Origin: Duganella alba
GTDB lineage: Bacteria; Pseudomonadota; Gammaproteobacteria; Burkholderiales; Burkholderiaceae_D
Direction: 5' to 3'
Length of the DNA stretch: 64,000 nucleotides
NCBI RefSeq assembly: GCF_009674495.1
Contig: NZ_WKJN01000027.1
Coordinates: forward strand, 19,010 to 83,009
A program made the position numbers and the translations under genes. The notes beneath the pieces were generated by a model, which saw only the letters and a program-made list of their open reading frames with translations, searched no databases and was not told where the DNA came from. Below are positions 26,323 through 34,633 of this stretch, piece by piece (within the stretch, counting starts at the first letter, position 1; each line of letters begins with the position of its first letter).

Positions 26323-26640
26323 ATGCAAGTCGCTCGTGCTCAACAACCGATCGCCGCTGCCACCGTCACGCTGGTACTGTGGATGATCAGCGTGGCGTCG
26401 TTCCTGCCGCCGATGTTCAAGTACACCAGCCAGTCACTGCTGCTGATCATCGCCGCCGGCATGGGAATTTTCGTCTGCCTGGTGCTGCATTTGTTCTTCA
26501 TCGCCATGGCAGCCAAGCGGCTTGATCGTTCGCCGGTGCTGTGGGTCGTCATCTCGATACTGTTCATGCCGGTGGCGTCCATCATCGGCCTGATTTTGTT
26601 CGAGTGGTTCAGCGAACAGGAAAAACAAGCCGCCGCCTGA
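26323..26640 (+). CDS. Three-segment small membrane protein
   Basis: 105 residues with three membrane segments (about 12-30, 38-61, 73-94) and a charged C-terminal end (SEQEKQAAA). TGGAGG lies seven bases before the ATG. The second and third segments resemble the short PLDc_N/phospholipase-transport type of membrane domain, but the match is too weak to name. It lies alone between the coiled-coil gene and alaC. Confidence 0.6.
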   Translation: MQVARAQQPIAAATVTLVLWMISVASFLPPMFKYTSQSLLLIIAAGMGIFVCLVLHLFFIAMAAKRLDRSPVLWVVISILFMPVASIIGLILFEWFSEQEKQAAA

Positions 26641-26670
26641 AGTTGAGGTAAGCCCCTTGCCAGACATGGA

Positions 26671-26708
26671 CGGGATCGTCTAGTATCGATCCCGATGCAT
26701 CTGCATCG
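26671..26708. repeat. Two adjacent inverted repeats in the alaC leader
   Basis: CGGGATCG (26671-26678) and CGATCCCG (26687-26694) form an 8-bp dyad. It abuts a second one, CGATGCA (26693-26699) and TGCATCG (26702-26708), sharing two bases. The two stems are mutually competitive at the junction. They lie 41-78 bp before the alaC ATG, where an operator or an RNA switch would sit. No T-tract follows. Confidence 0.5.
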
Positions 26709-26748
26709 ACGTCGCTCGGACGGTTCCGGGCGCTTACGTGAGATATCC

Positions 26749-27948
26749 ATGACTGACACCCAAACTCCGCGCAGCTTTGCGCGCATCGATCGCCTGCCTC
26801 CCTACGTTTTCAATGTCACCGCCGAGCTCAAGCTCGCGGCGCGCCGTCGCGGCGAAGACATCATCGATATGTCGATGGGCAATCCGGACGGCGCCACGCC
26901 GCCGCACATCGTCAGCAAGCTGGTCGACACCGTGCAACGGCCCGACACCCACGGCTACTCGGCCTCCAAAGGCATTCCGCGCCTGCGCCGCGCCATCTCG
27001 CGCTGGTACAAGACGCGCTACGACGTCGAGTTCGATCCGGACTCGGAAGCCATCGTCACCATCGGCTCCAAGGAAGGCCTGGCACACCTGATGCTGGCCA
27101 CGCTGGACCAGGGCGATACCGTGCTGGTGCCCAATCCCAGCTACCCGATCCACATCTGGGGCGCGGTGATCGCCGGCGCGAATATCCGCTCGGTGCGCAT
27201 GACGCCCGGCGTCGATTTTTTCGACGAGCTGGAACGTGCGGTGCGCGAAAGCTATCCGAAGCCGAAGATGATGATCCTCGGCTTCCCATCGAACCCCACC
27301 GCGCAGTGCGTGGAGCTGGAATTCTTCGAGCGCGTGGTAGCGCTGGCGCGGCAGCACAACATCCTGGTAGTGCACGACCTGGCCTATGCCGACATCGTGT
27401 TCGACGGCTGGAAAGCGCCGTCCATCATGCAGGTGCCGGGCGCGCGCGACGTCGCGGTGGAGTTCTTCACGCTGTCCAAGAGCTACAACATGGCCGGCTG
27501 GCGCGTCGGCTTCATGGTCGGCAACAAGGAACTGGTGGCGGCGCTGGCGCGCATCAAGAGCTATCACGACTACGGCAGCTTCACGCCGGTGCAGGTGGCG
27601 GCGATCGCCGCGCTGGAGGGTGACCAGAGCTGCGTCAGCGAGATCTGCGCGCAATACCAGAGCCGGCGCGATGTGCTGCACAAAGGCTTGGTCGAAGCCG
27701 GCTGGCCGGTCGACAAGCCGAAAGCCTCGATGTACATCTGGGCGCGCATTCCGGACGCGTATCGCCATCTGGGGTCGCTGGAATTCGCCAAGCTGCTGCT
27801 GGCCGAGGCCAAGGTCTGCGTCTCGCCGGGCATCGGCTTCGGCGAGTATGGCGACGAGTACGTGCGCTTTGCCCTGATCGAGAACGAAGCCCGCATCCGC
27901 CAGGGTTTGCGTGGCATCAAGGCAATGTTGCGTAAAACTTCGACATAA
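26749..27948 (+). CDS. alaC: Alanine aminotransferase AlaC-type
   Basis: 399 residues, fold-type I PLP enzyme. The family opening RIDRLPPYVFNVT is followed by MSMGNPDGATP near 41-51, NPSYPIHIWG near 129-138, GFPSNPTAQ near 178-186, and the PLP lysine Lys 244 in LSKSYNMAGWRVGF. This combination is typical of AlaC (YfdZ), which makes alanine from pyruvate and glutamate in the cytosol. GTGAGA lies before the ATG; a longer frame starting 54 bp upstream would swallow the leader repeats and is rejected. A strong hairpin follows the stop. Confidence 0.9.
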   Translation: MTDTQTPRSFARIDRLPPYVFNVTAELKLAARRRGEDIIDMSMGNPDGATPPHIVSKLVDTVQRPDTHGYSASKGIPRLRRAISRWYKTRYDVEFDPDSEAIVTIGSKEGLAHLMLATLDQGDTVLVPNPSYPIHIWGAVIAGANIRSVRMTPGVDFFDELERAVRESYPKPKMMILGFPSNPTAQCVELEFFERVVALARQHNILVVHDLAYADIVFDGWKAPSIMQVPGARDVAVEFFTLSKSYNMAGWRVGFMVGNKELVAALARIKSYHDYGSFTPVQVAAIAALEGDQSCVSEICAQYQSRRDVLHKGLVEAGWPVDKPKASMYIWARIPDAYRHLGSLEFAKLLLAEAKVCVSPGIGFGEYGDEYVRFALIENEARIRQGLRGIKAMLRKTST

Positions 27949-27967
27949 AAATCCGCATCCAGTTTAA

Positions 27968-27996
27968 GCCGCATCAAATCCCGTGTTTGATGCGGC
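27968..27996. terminator. 11-bp perfect hairpin after alaC
   Basis: GCCGCATCAAA (27968-27978) pairs with TTTGATGCGGC (27986-27996) over a 7-nt loop. It starts 20 bp after the alaC stop. No U-tract follows on the forward strand, so termination efficiency is uncertain; an operator for the next gene (start 28037) is the alternative. Confidence 0.5.
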
Positions 27997-28036
27997 GGCT
28001 ACTGTAGCTCACTGGACCCTCAGAGGAGCTACCGTC

Positions 28037-28564
28037 ATGTCCCACCTTCCCACCGGAGCCAGCGCGCGCCGCCTGGTCGCCGCTGTCCAAAAACTTGAGC
28101 GCAATCTGAATACGGCGGGCCTGCCGCGCTTTGTCGCGCGCCTGCCGGTGTGGTGGCTGAGTTGGCATTACTGTCGCATGCTGGATCAGAAAATCGCGCG
28201 CATCAAACGCATACGCGGCAAGTTCGACCGTTGGGGACCGGCCATCTGCGCAGCGTCGCCGGTGGCGCAGGAAAAGATGGAGATGCTGGACCTGGACCGC
28301 AGCATGCGCACCGATATTGAATACACCAAGGGCACGATGCTGGAACTGCGCGATTATTGCGAGGACATCGGCCGCATGTTCGACCAGCTGGGCTATGACT
28401 CGGCCGCGCTGAAGCGGCGCCAGACCGCGTTCATGGAAATTCTGGACGCTTCCTGCGCCTCGGCCAGCCGCATGCAGGAAGCGTTGACGCGCCACGACGA
28501 CGCGGTGCTGGCGCTGCTGCGGGCCCAGGCGGATGCCGCCACGGCCCATGCAGCAAGGGCTTAG
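28037..28564 (+). CDS. Helical hypothetical protein
   Basis: 175 residues, predicted almost wholly helical. A basic N-terminal part contains two short Trp-rich hydrophobic stretches (LPVWWLSWHYC, near 36-46), followed by Lys/Arg-rich and then acidic amphipathic helices. GAGGAG lies before the ATG at 28037, which fixes the start. No family is recognised. It converges on, and overlaps by 4 bp, the dehydrogenase gene. Confidence 0.6.
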   Translation: MSHLPTGASARRLVAAVQKLERNLNTAGLPRFVARLPVWWLSWHYCRMLDQKIARIKRIRGKFDRWGPAICAASPVAQEKMEMLDLDRSMRTDIEYTKGTMLELRDYCEDIGRMFDQLGYDSAALKRRQTAFMEILDASCASASRMQEALTRHDDAVLALLRAQADAATAHAARA

Positions 28565-29577
28565 AAGCCTTCCAAAACAATCTTGCCTTTGGCGCGATTG
28601 CTTTCCAGCAGGGCATGCGCGCGCTTCAGGTTCTCGGCGTTGATCTTGCCGAAGCGTTCCGCCAGCGTGGTCTTCACCGCGCCGGTTTCCACCAGCGTGG
28701 CCACGTCGTTCAGCAGCTGATGCTGTTGCTGCATGTCGTCGGTCTGGAACATCGAGCGCGTGTACATGAATTCCCAGTGCAGCGACACGCTCTTGCGCTT
28801 CAGCGTGCGCACGTCGATGGCGGCCGGGTCGTCGATCAGCGCGACCTTGCCCTGCGGCGCCACCAGCTCGCTGATCGCCGGCCAATGGTGATTGGTCTGG
28901 TTCAGCGATGCCACGTAGGTCACCGGCGGCAGGCCCAGGCGCGCGATCTCTTCATTCAGCGGCTTGCTGTGGTCGATCACGTGATGCGCCCCCAGCTGCT
29001 TGATCCACTCGCCGGTTTCCGGACGCGAAGCGGTGCCGATGATGGTCAGGCCGGTCAACTGGCGCGCCAGTTGCACCAGAATCGATCCCACGCCGCCAGC
29101 CGCGCCGATCACCAGCAGCGACTTGCCTTGGGTGGCGCCGGCGTCGCGGCTCACCGCCAGACGGTCGAACAGCAGTTCCCACGCGGTGATGGTGGTCAGC
29201 GGCAGCGCGGCGGCCTGGGCGAAATCCAGGTTTTTCGGCTTGAAGCCAACAATGCGTTCGTCCACCAGGTGCAGTTCGCTGTTGGTGCCGGCGCGGGTCA
29301 GATCGCCCGCATACCAGACTTCATCGCCGACCTTGAACAGGGTGACGTCAGGACCGACCGCTTTCACCACGCCCGCCGCATCCCAGCCGATCACCTTGGT
29401 CTGGCCGTCGGCCGGCGCCACATTGCGGCGTATCTTGGTGTCCACCGGATTGACGGAAATGGCGCGCACTTCCACCAGCAGGTCGCGGCCGCTGGCCTGT
29501 GGCGCCGGCAGATCAACGTCGATCAGCGATTCGGCATCTTCGATAGGGAGAGACTTACGGTAAGCAATGGCTTTCAT
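28561..29577 (-). CDS. MDR-family zinc-type alcohol dehydrogenase/quinone oxidoreductase
   Basis: 338 residues. GroES-like N-terminal domain (VRAISVNPVDTKIRRN; VIGWDAAGVVKAVG; VGDEVWYAG) and a Rossmann domain (LLVIGAAGGVGSILVQLARQL, near 150-170). The cysteine ligands of classical zinc alcohol dehydrogenases are missing, which places it in the ZADH/quinone-reductase branch; it likely reduces enones or quinones with NADPH. It is divergent from a LysR gene, and the 98-bp region between carries an 18-bp dyad, so LysR control is likely. Confidence 0.88.
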   Translation of the reverse strand: MKAIAYRKSLPIEDAESLIDVDLPAPQASGRDLLVEVRAISVNPVDTKIRRNVAPADGQTKVIGWDAAGVVKAVGPDVTLFKVGDEVWYAGDLTRAGTNSELHLVDERIVGFKPKNLDFAQAAALPLTTITAWELLFDRLAVSRDAGATQGKSLLVIGAAGGVGSILVQLARQLTGLTIIGTASRPETGEWIKQLGAHHVIDHSKPLNEEIARLGLPPVTYVASLNQTNHHWPAISELVAPQGKVALIDDPAAIDVRTLKRKSVSLHWEFMYTRSMFQTDDMQQQHQLLNDVATLVETGAVKTTLAERFGKINAENLKRAHALLESNRAKGKIVLEGF

Positions 29578-29595
29578 GGAATGCTCCGGTGTGGT

Positions 29596-29613
29596 TATGA
29601 TGCAGGTATCATA
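29596..29613. promoter_or_regulatory. Dyad TATGAT-N6-ATCATA between dehydrogenase and LysR genes
   Basis: TATGAT (29596-29601) and ATCATA (29608-29613) form a perfect 6-bp inverted repeat. It lies 19 bp upstream of the dehydrogenase start and 63 bp upstream of the LysR start. The size and A/T-rich arms fit a LysR-type binding site. Confidence 0.5.
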
Positions 29614-29675
29614 TTTTGTTTTCAGGCGCGAAAAAAGCGCCCTGGGGCGAAACTCTTTCAAAGGAATGACGAAAA

Positions 29676-30575
29676 TTGCTGCGTTTTGACGATCTGAACG
29701 TGTTTGTCCGCACTGCCGACCACGGCAGCTTGTCGGCAGCCGCGCGCGAACTGGAGATTTCGCCGGCCCTGGCCAGTTCCGCCGTCAAGCGGCTGGAAGG
29801 CGAACTGAAGCTGCGTCTGTTTGCCCGCACCACGCGCTCGCTGCGCCTGACGGAGGAGGGCGAGCATTATCTGCGTCATGCGCGCGAAGCGCTGCGCCTG
29901 CTGAAGGAGGGGCATGACGCGCTCATCCAGGGTAAGGAAACGCTGGGCGGCACGCTGAAAATCTCCATGCCGTCCGACCTCGGCCGGAATATGGTGGTCG
30001 GCTGGCTGGACCAGTTCCAGGCGCAGTATCCCAAGGTGGTGCTGCAACTGGGCATCAGCGACCGCGTGTCGGACATGTACCGACAGCCGATCGACATCGC
30101 CATCCGCTACGGCCCGCAGGAGGATTCCAGCCTGATCGCCCTGCCGCTGGCGCCGGAAAACCGCCGCGTGCTGGTCGCTTCGCCGGAGTACATCAAGCGC
30201 CACGGCAAGCTCGCTTCGCTGGACGACCTGGCGCAGCACAACTGCCTGCGCTTCATGCTGGACGACGTGATTCACGACCGCTGGAGTTTCTATCGCGACG
30301 CCCAGGCGGCGCCGGAGGTGGTGCGCGTCAACGGCAACCGCAGCGCCGATGACGCCGACGTGGTGCGGCGCTGGGCAGTGGCTGGCGTCGGCATCGCCTA
30401 CAAATCGCGGCTCGACCTCAGCGACGACATCCGCGCCGGCCGGCTGCAGGTGCTGCTGCCCGACATGCTGGGCGAGCCGACGCCGCTCAACATGCTGTGC
30501 ATGCACCGCGCACAGATCACGCCCACGGTCCTGCAACTGCGCGACTTCCTGCGCGCGCAGTGCGAGAAAGCTTAA
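29676..30575 (+). CDS. LysR-family transcriptional regulator
   Basis: 299 residues. Helix-turn-helix at residues 17-50 (GSLSAAARELEISPALASSA) and a LysR substrate-binding domain in the rest (GGTLKISMPSDLGRN near 93; DIAIRYG near 143). The only start that keeps the family opening LRFDDLNVFVRTA is a TTG at 29676, ten bases after AAAGGA; a nearby ATG is out of frame. It is of the CrgA/DntR-like subgroup that often controls a divergent oxidoreductase, which fits the neighbouring dehydrogenase. Confidence 0.9.
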   Translation: MLRFDDLNVFVRTADHGSLSAAARELEISPALASSAVKRLEGELKLRLFARTTRSLRLTEEGEHYLRHAREALRLLKEGHDALIQGKETLGGTLKISMPSDLGRNMVVGWLDQFQAQYPKVVLQLGISDRVSDMYRQPIDIAIRYGPQEDSSLIALPLAPENRRVLVASPEYIKRHGKLASLDDLAQHNCLRFMLDDVIHDRWSFYRDAQAAPEVVRVNGNRSADDADVVRRWAVAGVGIAYKSRLDLSDDIRAGRLQVLLPDMLGEPTPLNMLCMHRAQITPTVLQLRDFLRAQCEKA

Positions 30576-30662
30576 GGACACCTGAAATCAGCCTACGGTG
30601 TGGTTGCGCCGCGACAAAATGCGCTTACCATAGCGCTAATAAAAAATGACCGGGAGAGAGAA

Positions 30663-31739
30663 ATGACCGAAAGCCAGCGCGATATCCTCAGCGCCATCTT
30701 TTCCCTGACGCTGATCGTCCTGGCGGCGTTCGTGATGCAGCGCTTCTTCCCGCCGCTGGTGTGGGCCGGTATTTTATGCGTGGCAACCTGGCCGATGTAC
30801 TTGCGGCTGCGCGCCCGCATCGGCCACAGCATCCTGTCCGCTGCCTTGCTGACCTTGCTGGTGGCGGCGATCTTCATCGTGCCGGTGTTGCTGGGGGCGG
30901 CGCAGGCCGCGCGGCAGGCGCCGGAACTGGCCAACTACATCGTCAGCGCCAATACCGACGGCGTTCCGGTGCCGGACTTTGTCGCCCACCTGCCGGTCAT
31001 CGGCGATTCGATCGCGGAATGGTGGCAGGCGACACTGAGCCAGCCGCACGGTCTGTCGCATTTGTTCTCCGACCGCGAAATCAACGGCTTCCATTCGGCC
31101 AGCGACATCATCAAGGTGGCCGGCGTCGGCTTCATGCACCGGCTGGTGGATTTCGGTCTGGCGTTTTTGTGCCTGTTCTTCTTTTACAAGGACGGCGAAG
31201 TGCTGAACCGCCAGATCATGAACATCGGCAGCCGCTGGTTCGGCGAGCAGCGCTGGTCGCGGTATTCGGAAAAAATTCCGACCGCGATCCGCGCCACCGT
31301 CAACGGCCTGGTGCTGGTTGGTCTGGCGGAAGGCGTGTTGATCGGCATTGCCTACTGGCTGACCGGGCTGAAGTCCGCCGCGTTATGGGCGGCCGCGACC
31401 GGCATCCTGGCCATCATTCCCTTCGGCGCACCGCTGGCGTTTGTCAGCGCCGCCATTGTGCTGGCCGTCGGCGGCGCCATTCCAGCCGCCATTGCGGTGG
31501 CGGGGTGGGGCATGGCGGTGCTGTTCGTGGCGGATCACTTTGTACGGCCCGGCATCATCGGCAATGCGACGCAGCTGCCGTTCCTGGCCGTACTGTTCGG
31601 TATCCTGGGCGGGGTGGAAACCCTGGGCCTGATCGGACTGTTTATCGGTCCGGTGGTGATGGTTCTGTTTGTAACGCTGTGGCATGAAGCCCAGTCCCAT
31701 CATGGGGATGTCGGCTCGCCAGTTGCCACACCCAGGTGA
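30663..31739 (+). CDS. AI-2E transporter family permease
   Basis: 358 residues, about eight membrane segments arranged as an N-terminal pair (about 10-27 and 33-50), one near 65-85, and a C-terminal block from about 150. The family block (LPFLAVLFGILGGVETLGLIGLFIGPVV, near 306-333; short excerpt LGLIGLFIGPVVM) is clear. The family includes the quorum-signal exporter TqsA and Na+/H+ antiporters, so the substrate is open. A second member lies at 50714. GAGAGA precedes the ATG. Confidence 0.85.
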   Translation: MTESQRDILSAIFSLTLIVLAAFVMQRFFPPLVWAGILCVATWPMYLRLRARIGHSILSAALLTLLVAAIFIVPVLLGAAQAARQAPELANYIVSANTDGVPVPDFVAHLPVIGDSIAEWWQATLSQPHGLSHLFSDREINGFHSASDIIKVAGVGFMHRLVDFGLAFLCLFFFYKDGEVLNRQIMNIGSRWFGEQRWSRYSEKIPTAIRATVNGLVLVGLAEGVLIGIAYWLTGLKSAALWAAATGILAIIPFGAPLAFVSAAIVLAVGGAIPAAIAVAGWGMAVLFVADHFVRPGIIGNATQLPFLAVLFGILGGVETLGLIGLFIGPVVMVLFVTLWHEAQSHHGDVGSPVATPR

Positions 31740-31811
31740 GGAGCGCCAACGAGGCTGCGGCATCGGCCGGCCTGTCGTGCGACTGGGTGAGGCAACTGGC
31801 ACCGGCAACCA

Positions 31812-32042
31812 TTAATGCGCCTTCGACTTCGACAGGATCAGCAGCCAGCGACGGAACAGCAGCACTTCCAGATGGCCAGCCTGCACGCCGGTGTCGCATT
31901 CCATGATCGGGTTCACCGCGTAGAAGCGCTTGCGGAAGTCACGGCACACCATCATTTCGCGCTTGCCCATACGGACCATGAAGGACGTAGGGAGGTATTC
32001 CAGGCCGAAACGGGAACCATAGCTGCTATTCAGAGTGCTCAT
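31812..32042 (-). CDS. Small basic protein behind tandem LexA boxes
   Basis: 76 residues, basic, with no membrane segment and a Lys/Arg-rich middle (RMGKREMMVCRDFRKRFYAV, residues 24-43) and hydrophobic C-terminal helix (VLLFRRWLLILSKSK). AAAGGA precedes the ATG. No family is recognised. The region 53-91 bp upstream holds two LexA-like boxes, so it is probably DNA-damage induced. A small SOS-regulated protein in this clade may act as a cell-division inhibitor or membrane toxin, which is speculation. Confidence 0.65.
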   Translation of the reverse strand: MSTLNSSYGSRFGLEYLPTSFMVRMGKREMMVCRDFRKRFYAVNPIMECDTGVQAGHLEVLLFRRWLLILSKSKAH

Positions 32043-32094
32043 GACAATTCCTTTGTTGGAGATGTGTTTAACGAGGAGTTCAGAATAGCATAAC

Positions 32095-32133
32095 TACTGT
32101 ATGAATAAACAGGTACTGTGTAAATAAACAGTA
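32095..32133. promoter_or_regulatory. Two tandem LexA (SOS) boxes
   Basis: Box 1 is CTGTATGAATAAACAG (32097-32112) and box 2 is CTGTGTAAATAAACAG (32116-32131). Both fit CTGT-N8-ACAG, the LexA consensus of gamma- and betaproteobacteria, including the flanking TA at their 5' sides. They repeat with a 19-bp period. They lie between the small reverse gene (start 32042) and the PAP2 phosphatase gene, so either or both may be SOS controlled; the reverse gene is the nearer. Confidence 0.75.
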
Positions 32134-32204
32134 AATTCGCTATTTCGTAGTTTTTACGCCAACTTCATCGGCGGTCGGGCACGGAGGACCAAATTTTCAG
32201 CAAA

Positions 32205-32894
32205 TTGCGTAATTTCGTGGAGGCAAGACTGTCTCCGGGCGACGAGTTCGGTTTACATTTGACCGTGGGCATGGCGCTGCTGCTGGTTTCCGGGCTGGTA
32301 TTCCATGAACTGGCGGAGGCGGTGATGGGGCAGGACGCCATCACCGTGCTGGACGTGCAGGTGGCGCACTGGTTCAACGCCCACGCCGTCGAACCGCTCA
32401 CCAGCCTGATGTATGCGATCTCGGCCGTGCACTCGGTGGCGGGCATGATCGTGCTGTTCTGCGGCCTGGCCTGGTATCTGTGGCGGGCGCAGGCGCGCTA
32501 CTGGCTGCTGGCGCTGGCCTTCGCCGTGCCGGGCGGGATGGTGCTGAATGTGGCGCTGAAATTCTTCTTTCAGCGTGCGCGGCCGGTGTTCGAGGAACCG
32601 CTGGTGACCCTGGCCACCTACAGTTTCCCCAGCGGCCACACCACGGCCGCCACCTGCTTCTACGGCCTGCTGGCCAGCTACCTGGTGATCGCCCGGCCGG
32701 CGTGGAGTGTGCGCCTGGGAACAGTCGCAGGGTGCCTGATGATGGTATTGTTGGTGGCATTCAGCCGCGTCTATCTGGGCGCGCACTATGTCAGCGATGT
32801 GCTGGCGGCCATGGCGGAGAGCGTCGCCTGGTTGGCCGTCTGCATCACCGCCATCTCCACGCTGCGCCGCCGGCGCGAGGGTAAAACAGTATAA
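32205..32894 (+). CDS. PAP2-family membrane phosphatase
   Basis: 229 residues from TTG 32205. Five to six membrane segments carry the three phosphatase signatures: KFFFQRARP near 124-132, PSGH near 147-150 (catalytic His), and SRVYLGAHYVSD near 190-201. Family members dephosphorylate phosphatidic acid, undecaprenyl pyrophosphate or similar lipids on the outer face of the inner membrane. The TTG is 17 bases from a GGAGG; an in-frame ATT at 32193 sits 5 bases from it and may be the real start. The stop lies 5 bp before a diacylglycerol kinase gene, a sensible partner in lipid-phosphate turnover. Confidence 0.85.
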   Translation: MRNFVEARLSPGDEFGLHLTVGMALLLVSGLVFHELAEAVMGQDAITVLDVQVAHWFNAHAVEPLTSLMYAISAVHSVAGMIVLFCGLAWYLWRAQARYWLLALAFAVPGGMVLNVALKFFFQRARPVFEEPLVTLATYSFPSGHTTAATCFYGLLASYLVIARPAWSVRLGTVAGCLMMVLLVAFSRVYLGAHYVSDVLAAMAESVAWLAVCITAISTLRRRREGKTV

Positions 32895-32899
32895 ACAAT

Positions 32900-33790
32900 A
32901 TGGATAAAATCGTCGTCATCGTCAACGCCAGCGCCGGGCTGGGATATTGCGGCGGCTGGACCACTGCGCTGGAAGAGAAGTTCCGCAGTCAGGGCGTGGA
33001 GCCGGACATCACGCTGGCGCAAAGCGGCAAGGAGATGATCGCGCGCGCCGAACGGGCGGTGACCGAGGGTGCGCCGGTGGTGGTGGCGGGCGGCGGCGAC
33101 GGCACCATCAACGCGGTGGCGTCGGTGCTGGCCGGCACCGAGACGCGGCTCGGCGTGCTGCCCTTGGGCACACTGAACCATTTCGCCAAGGATCTGAACA
33201 TTCCGCTGGAGCTGGATGAAGCGGTGGCCAACGCCGTGCACGGCGTCACCGGCAAGGTGGACGTGGGTGAGGTCAACGGACGCATCTTCCTCAACAATTC
33301 CAGCCTCGGCATCTATCCCGACATCGTGCGTGACCGCGAGCAGCAGCAGCGCCATCTGGGCCGCGGCAAGTGGCCGGCGTTCGGCCGCGCGCTGTTCGGC
33401 GCGCTGCGGCGTTTTCCGTTCATGAATGTGCGGCTGAAGATCAACGGCGATGAGCATCTGCGCCGCACGCCCTTTGTCTTCATCGGCAACAACGAATACC
33501 TGCAAGGGCTGACCATGGGCGCGCGCGAGCGGCTCGACACCGGCAAGCTGTGCCTGTACGTGGCGCAGAAGCCGACCCGCCTCGGTCTGCTGCGCTACGC
33601 TGCCCACGCGCTGTTCGGCAAGCTGCACGAGGCGCGCGACTTTGACGTGCTGACGGCGCCATCGTTGACGATCGAAACACGCCACCACCACCTGCGCGTC
33701 GCCACCGACGGCGAGGTAACGCTGATGAAACCGCCGCTGTGCTACCGTTCCAGGGCCTCGGCGCTGAACGTCATCGTGCCGGCGGTCTAG
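32900..33790 (+). CDS. Diacylglycerol/lipid kinase (DAGK_cat family)
   Basis: 296 residues. The catalytic nucleotide loop GGGDGTIN is at residues 64-71, then GVLPLGTLNHFAKDL near 89-103, and FLNNSSLGIYPDIV near 132-145, the classic YegS/DgkB layout. It phosphorylates a lipid alcohol such as diacylglycerol with ATP at the cytosolic face of the membrane. It lies between the PAP2 phosphatase (5-bp gap) and the metallophosphoesterase (8-bp gap), giving a kinase/phosphatase set that probably cycles one lipid phosphate. Confidence 0.88.
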   Translation: MDKIVVIVNASAGLGYCGGWTTALEEKFRSQGVEPDITLAQSGKEMIARAERAVTEGAPVVVAGGGDGTINAVASVLAGTETRLGVLPLGTLNHFAKDLNIPLELDEAVANAVHGVTGKVDVGEVNGRIFLNNSSLGIYPDIVRDREQQQRHLGRGKWPAFGRALFGALRRFPFMNVRLKINGDEHLRRTPFVFIGNNEYLQGLTMGARERLDTGKLCLYVAQKPTRLGLLRYAAHALFGKLHEARDFDVLTAPSLTIETRHHHLRVATDGEVTLMKPPLCYRSRASALNVIVPAV

Positions 33791-33798
33791 GAGAGAGC

Positions 33799-34617
33799 AT
33801 GCGCACCATTGTTCATTTATCCGATCTGCATTTCGGCCGCGTCGATCAGGCGCTGCTGCGGCCGTTGCAGGAGCTGGTCACCCGGCTGGCGCCGGATGTG
33901 GTGGTGGTGTCGGGCGATTTGACCCAGCGCGCCAAGACCGAGGAATTCAAGGCCGCGCGCGCGTGGCTGGACACTCTGCCGGGGCCGCAGATCGTGGTGC
34001 CGGGCAATCACGACATCCCGCTGTACAACGTCGCCAGCCGCTTTCTGACGCCGCTGCGCAAGTACACGCGCTATGTGACGCTGGACCTGGCGCCGGAATA
34101 CGTGGACGAAGAGATCGCCGTACTGGGTATCAACACCGCGCGCTCGCTGACCTTCAAGGATGGCCGCGTCAACAAGGAACAGCTGGCGCAGATGCGGCAG
34201 CGCATGAGCGCTGTCAGTCCCGACCATACGCGCATCATCGTCACCCACCATCCCTTCGACTTGCCGGACACCTTCGACAAGGACGACCTTGTGGATCGAG
34301 CGCCGATGGCGATGCAGGCGTTTTCCGAATCCGGCGTCGACGTGCTGCTGGCCGGGCATCTGCATGCCAGTCATGCCGGCAACAGTGCGCAGCGCTACAA
34401 GATCAGCGGCTATGCGGCGCTGGTGGTGCAGGCCGGCACTGCGACATCGACGCGTGGGCGCGGCGAATCGAATGCGTTCAACGTGCTGCGGATCGCGCCG
34501 GATGATGTGCAGGTGGAGCGCTACAGCTGGGTGGAAGGCACGGGCAGCTTCGAATCCGTCCACACCGAATGCTTCCGCCGCAGCGGCGACGTCTGGTCGC
34601 TCGCCGCCGAATCCTAA
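33799..34617 (+). CDS. Calcineurin-like metallophosphoesterase
   Basis: 272 residues. The five metal-binding blocks are in order: HLSDLHFG near 6-13, SGDLTQRAK near 41-49, PGNHDIPLY near 69-77, VTHHPFD near 149-155, and AGHLHASHAG near 187-196. Substrate may be a cyclic nucleotide, UDP-lipid or phosphodiester; the family does not tell. GGAGAGC precedes the ATG. It is the last gene of the PAP2-kinase-phosphoesterase run and converges on the phospholipase D gene. Confidence 0.87.
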   Translation: MRTIVHLSDLHFGRVDQALLRPLQELVTRLAPDVVVVSGDLTQRAKTEEFKAARAWLDTLPGPQIVVPGNHDIPLYNVASRFLTPLRKYTRYVTLDLAPEYVDEEIAVLGINTARSLTFKDGRVNKEQLAQMRQRMSAVSPDHTRIIVTHHPFDLPDTFDKDDLVDRAPMAMQAFSESGVDVLLAGHLHASHAGNSAQRYKISGYAALVVQAGTATSTRGRGESNAFNVLRIAPDDVQVERYSWVEGTGSFESVHTECFRRSGDVWSLAAES

Positions 34618-34633
34618 ACCCAAGCCCGATGTT

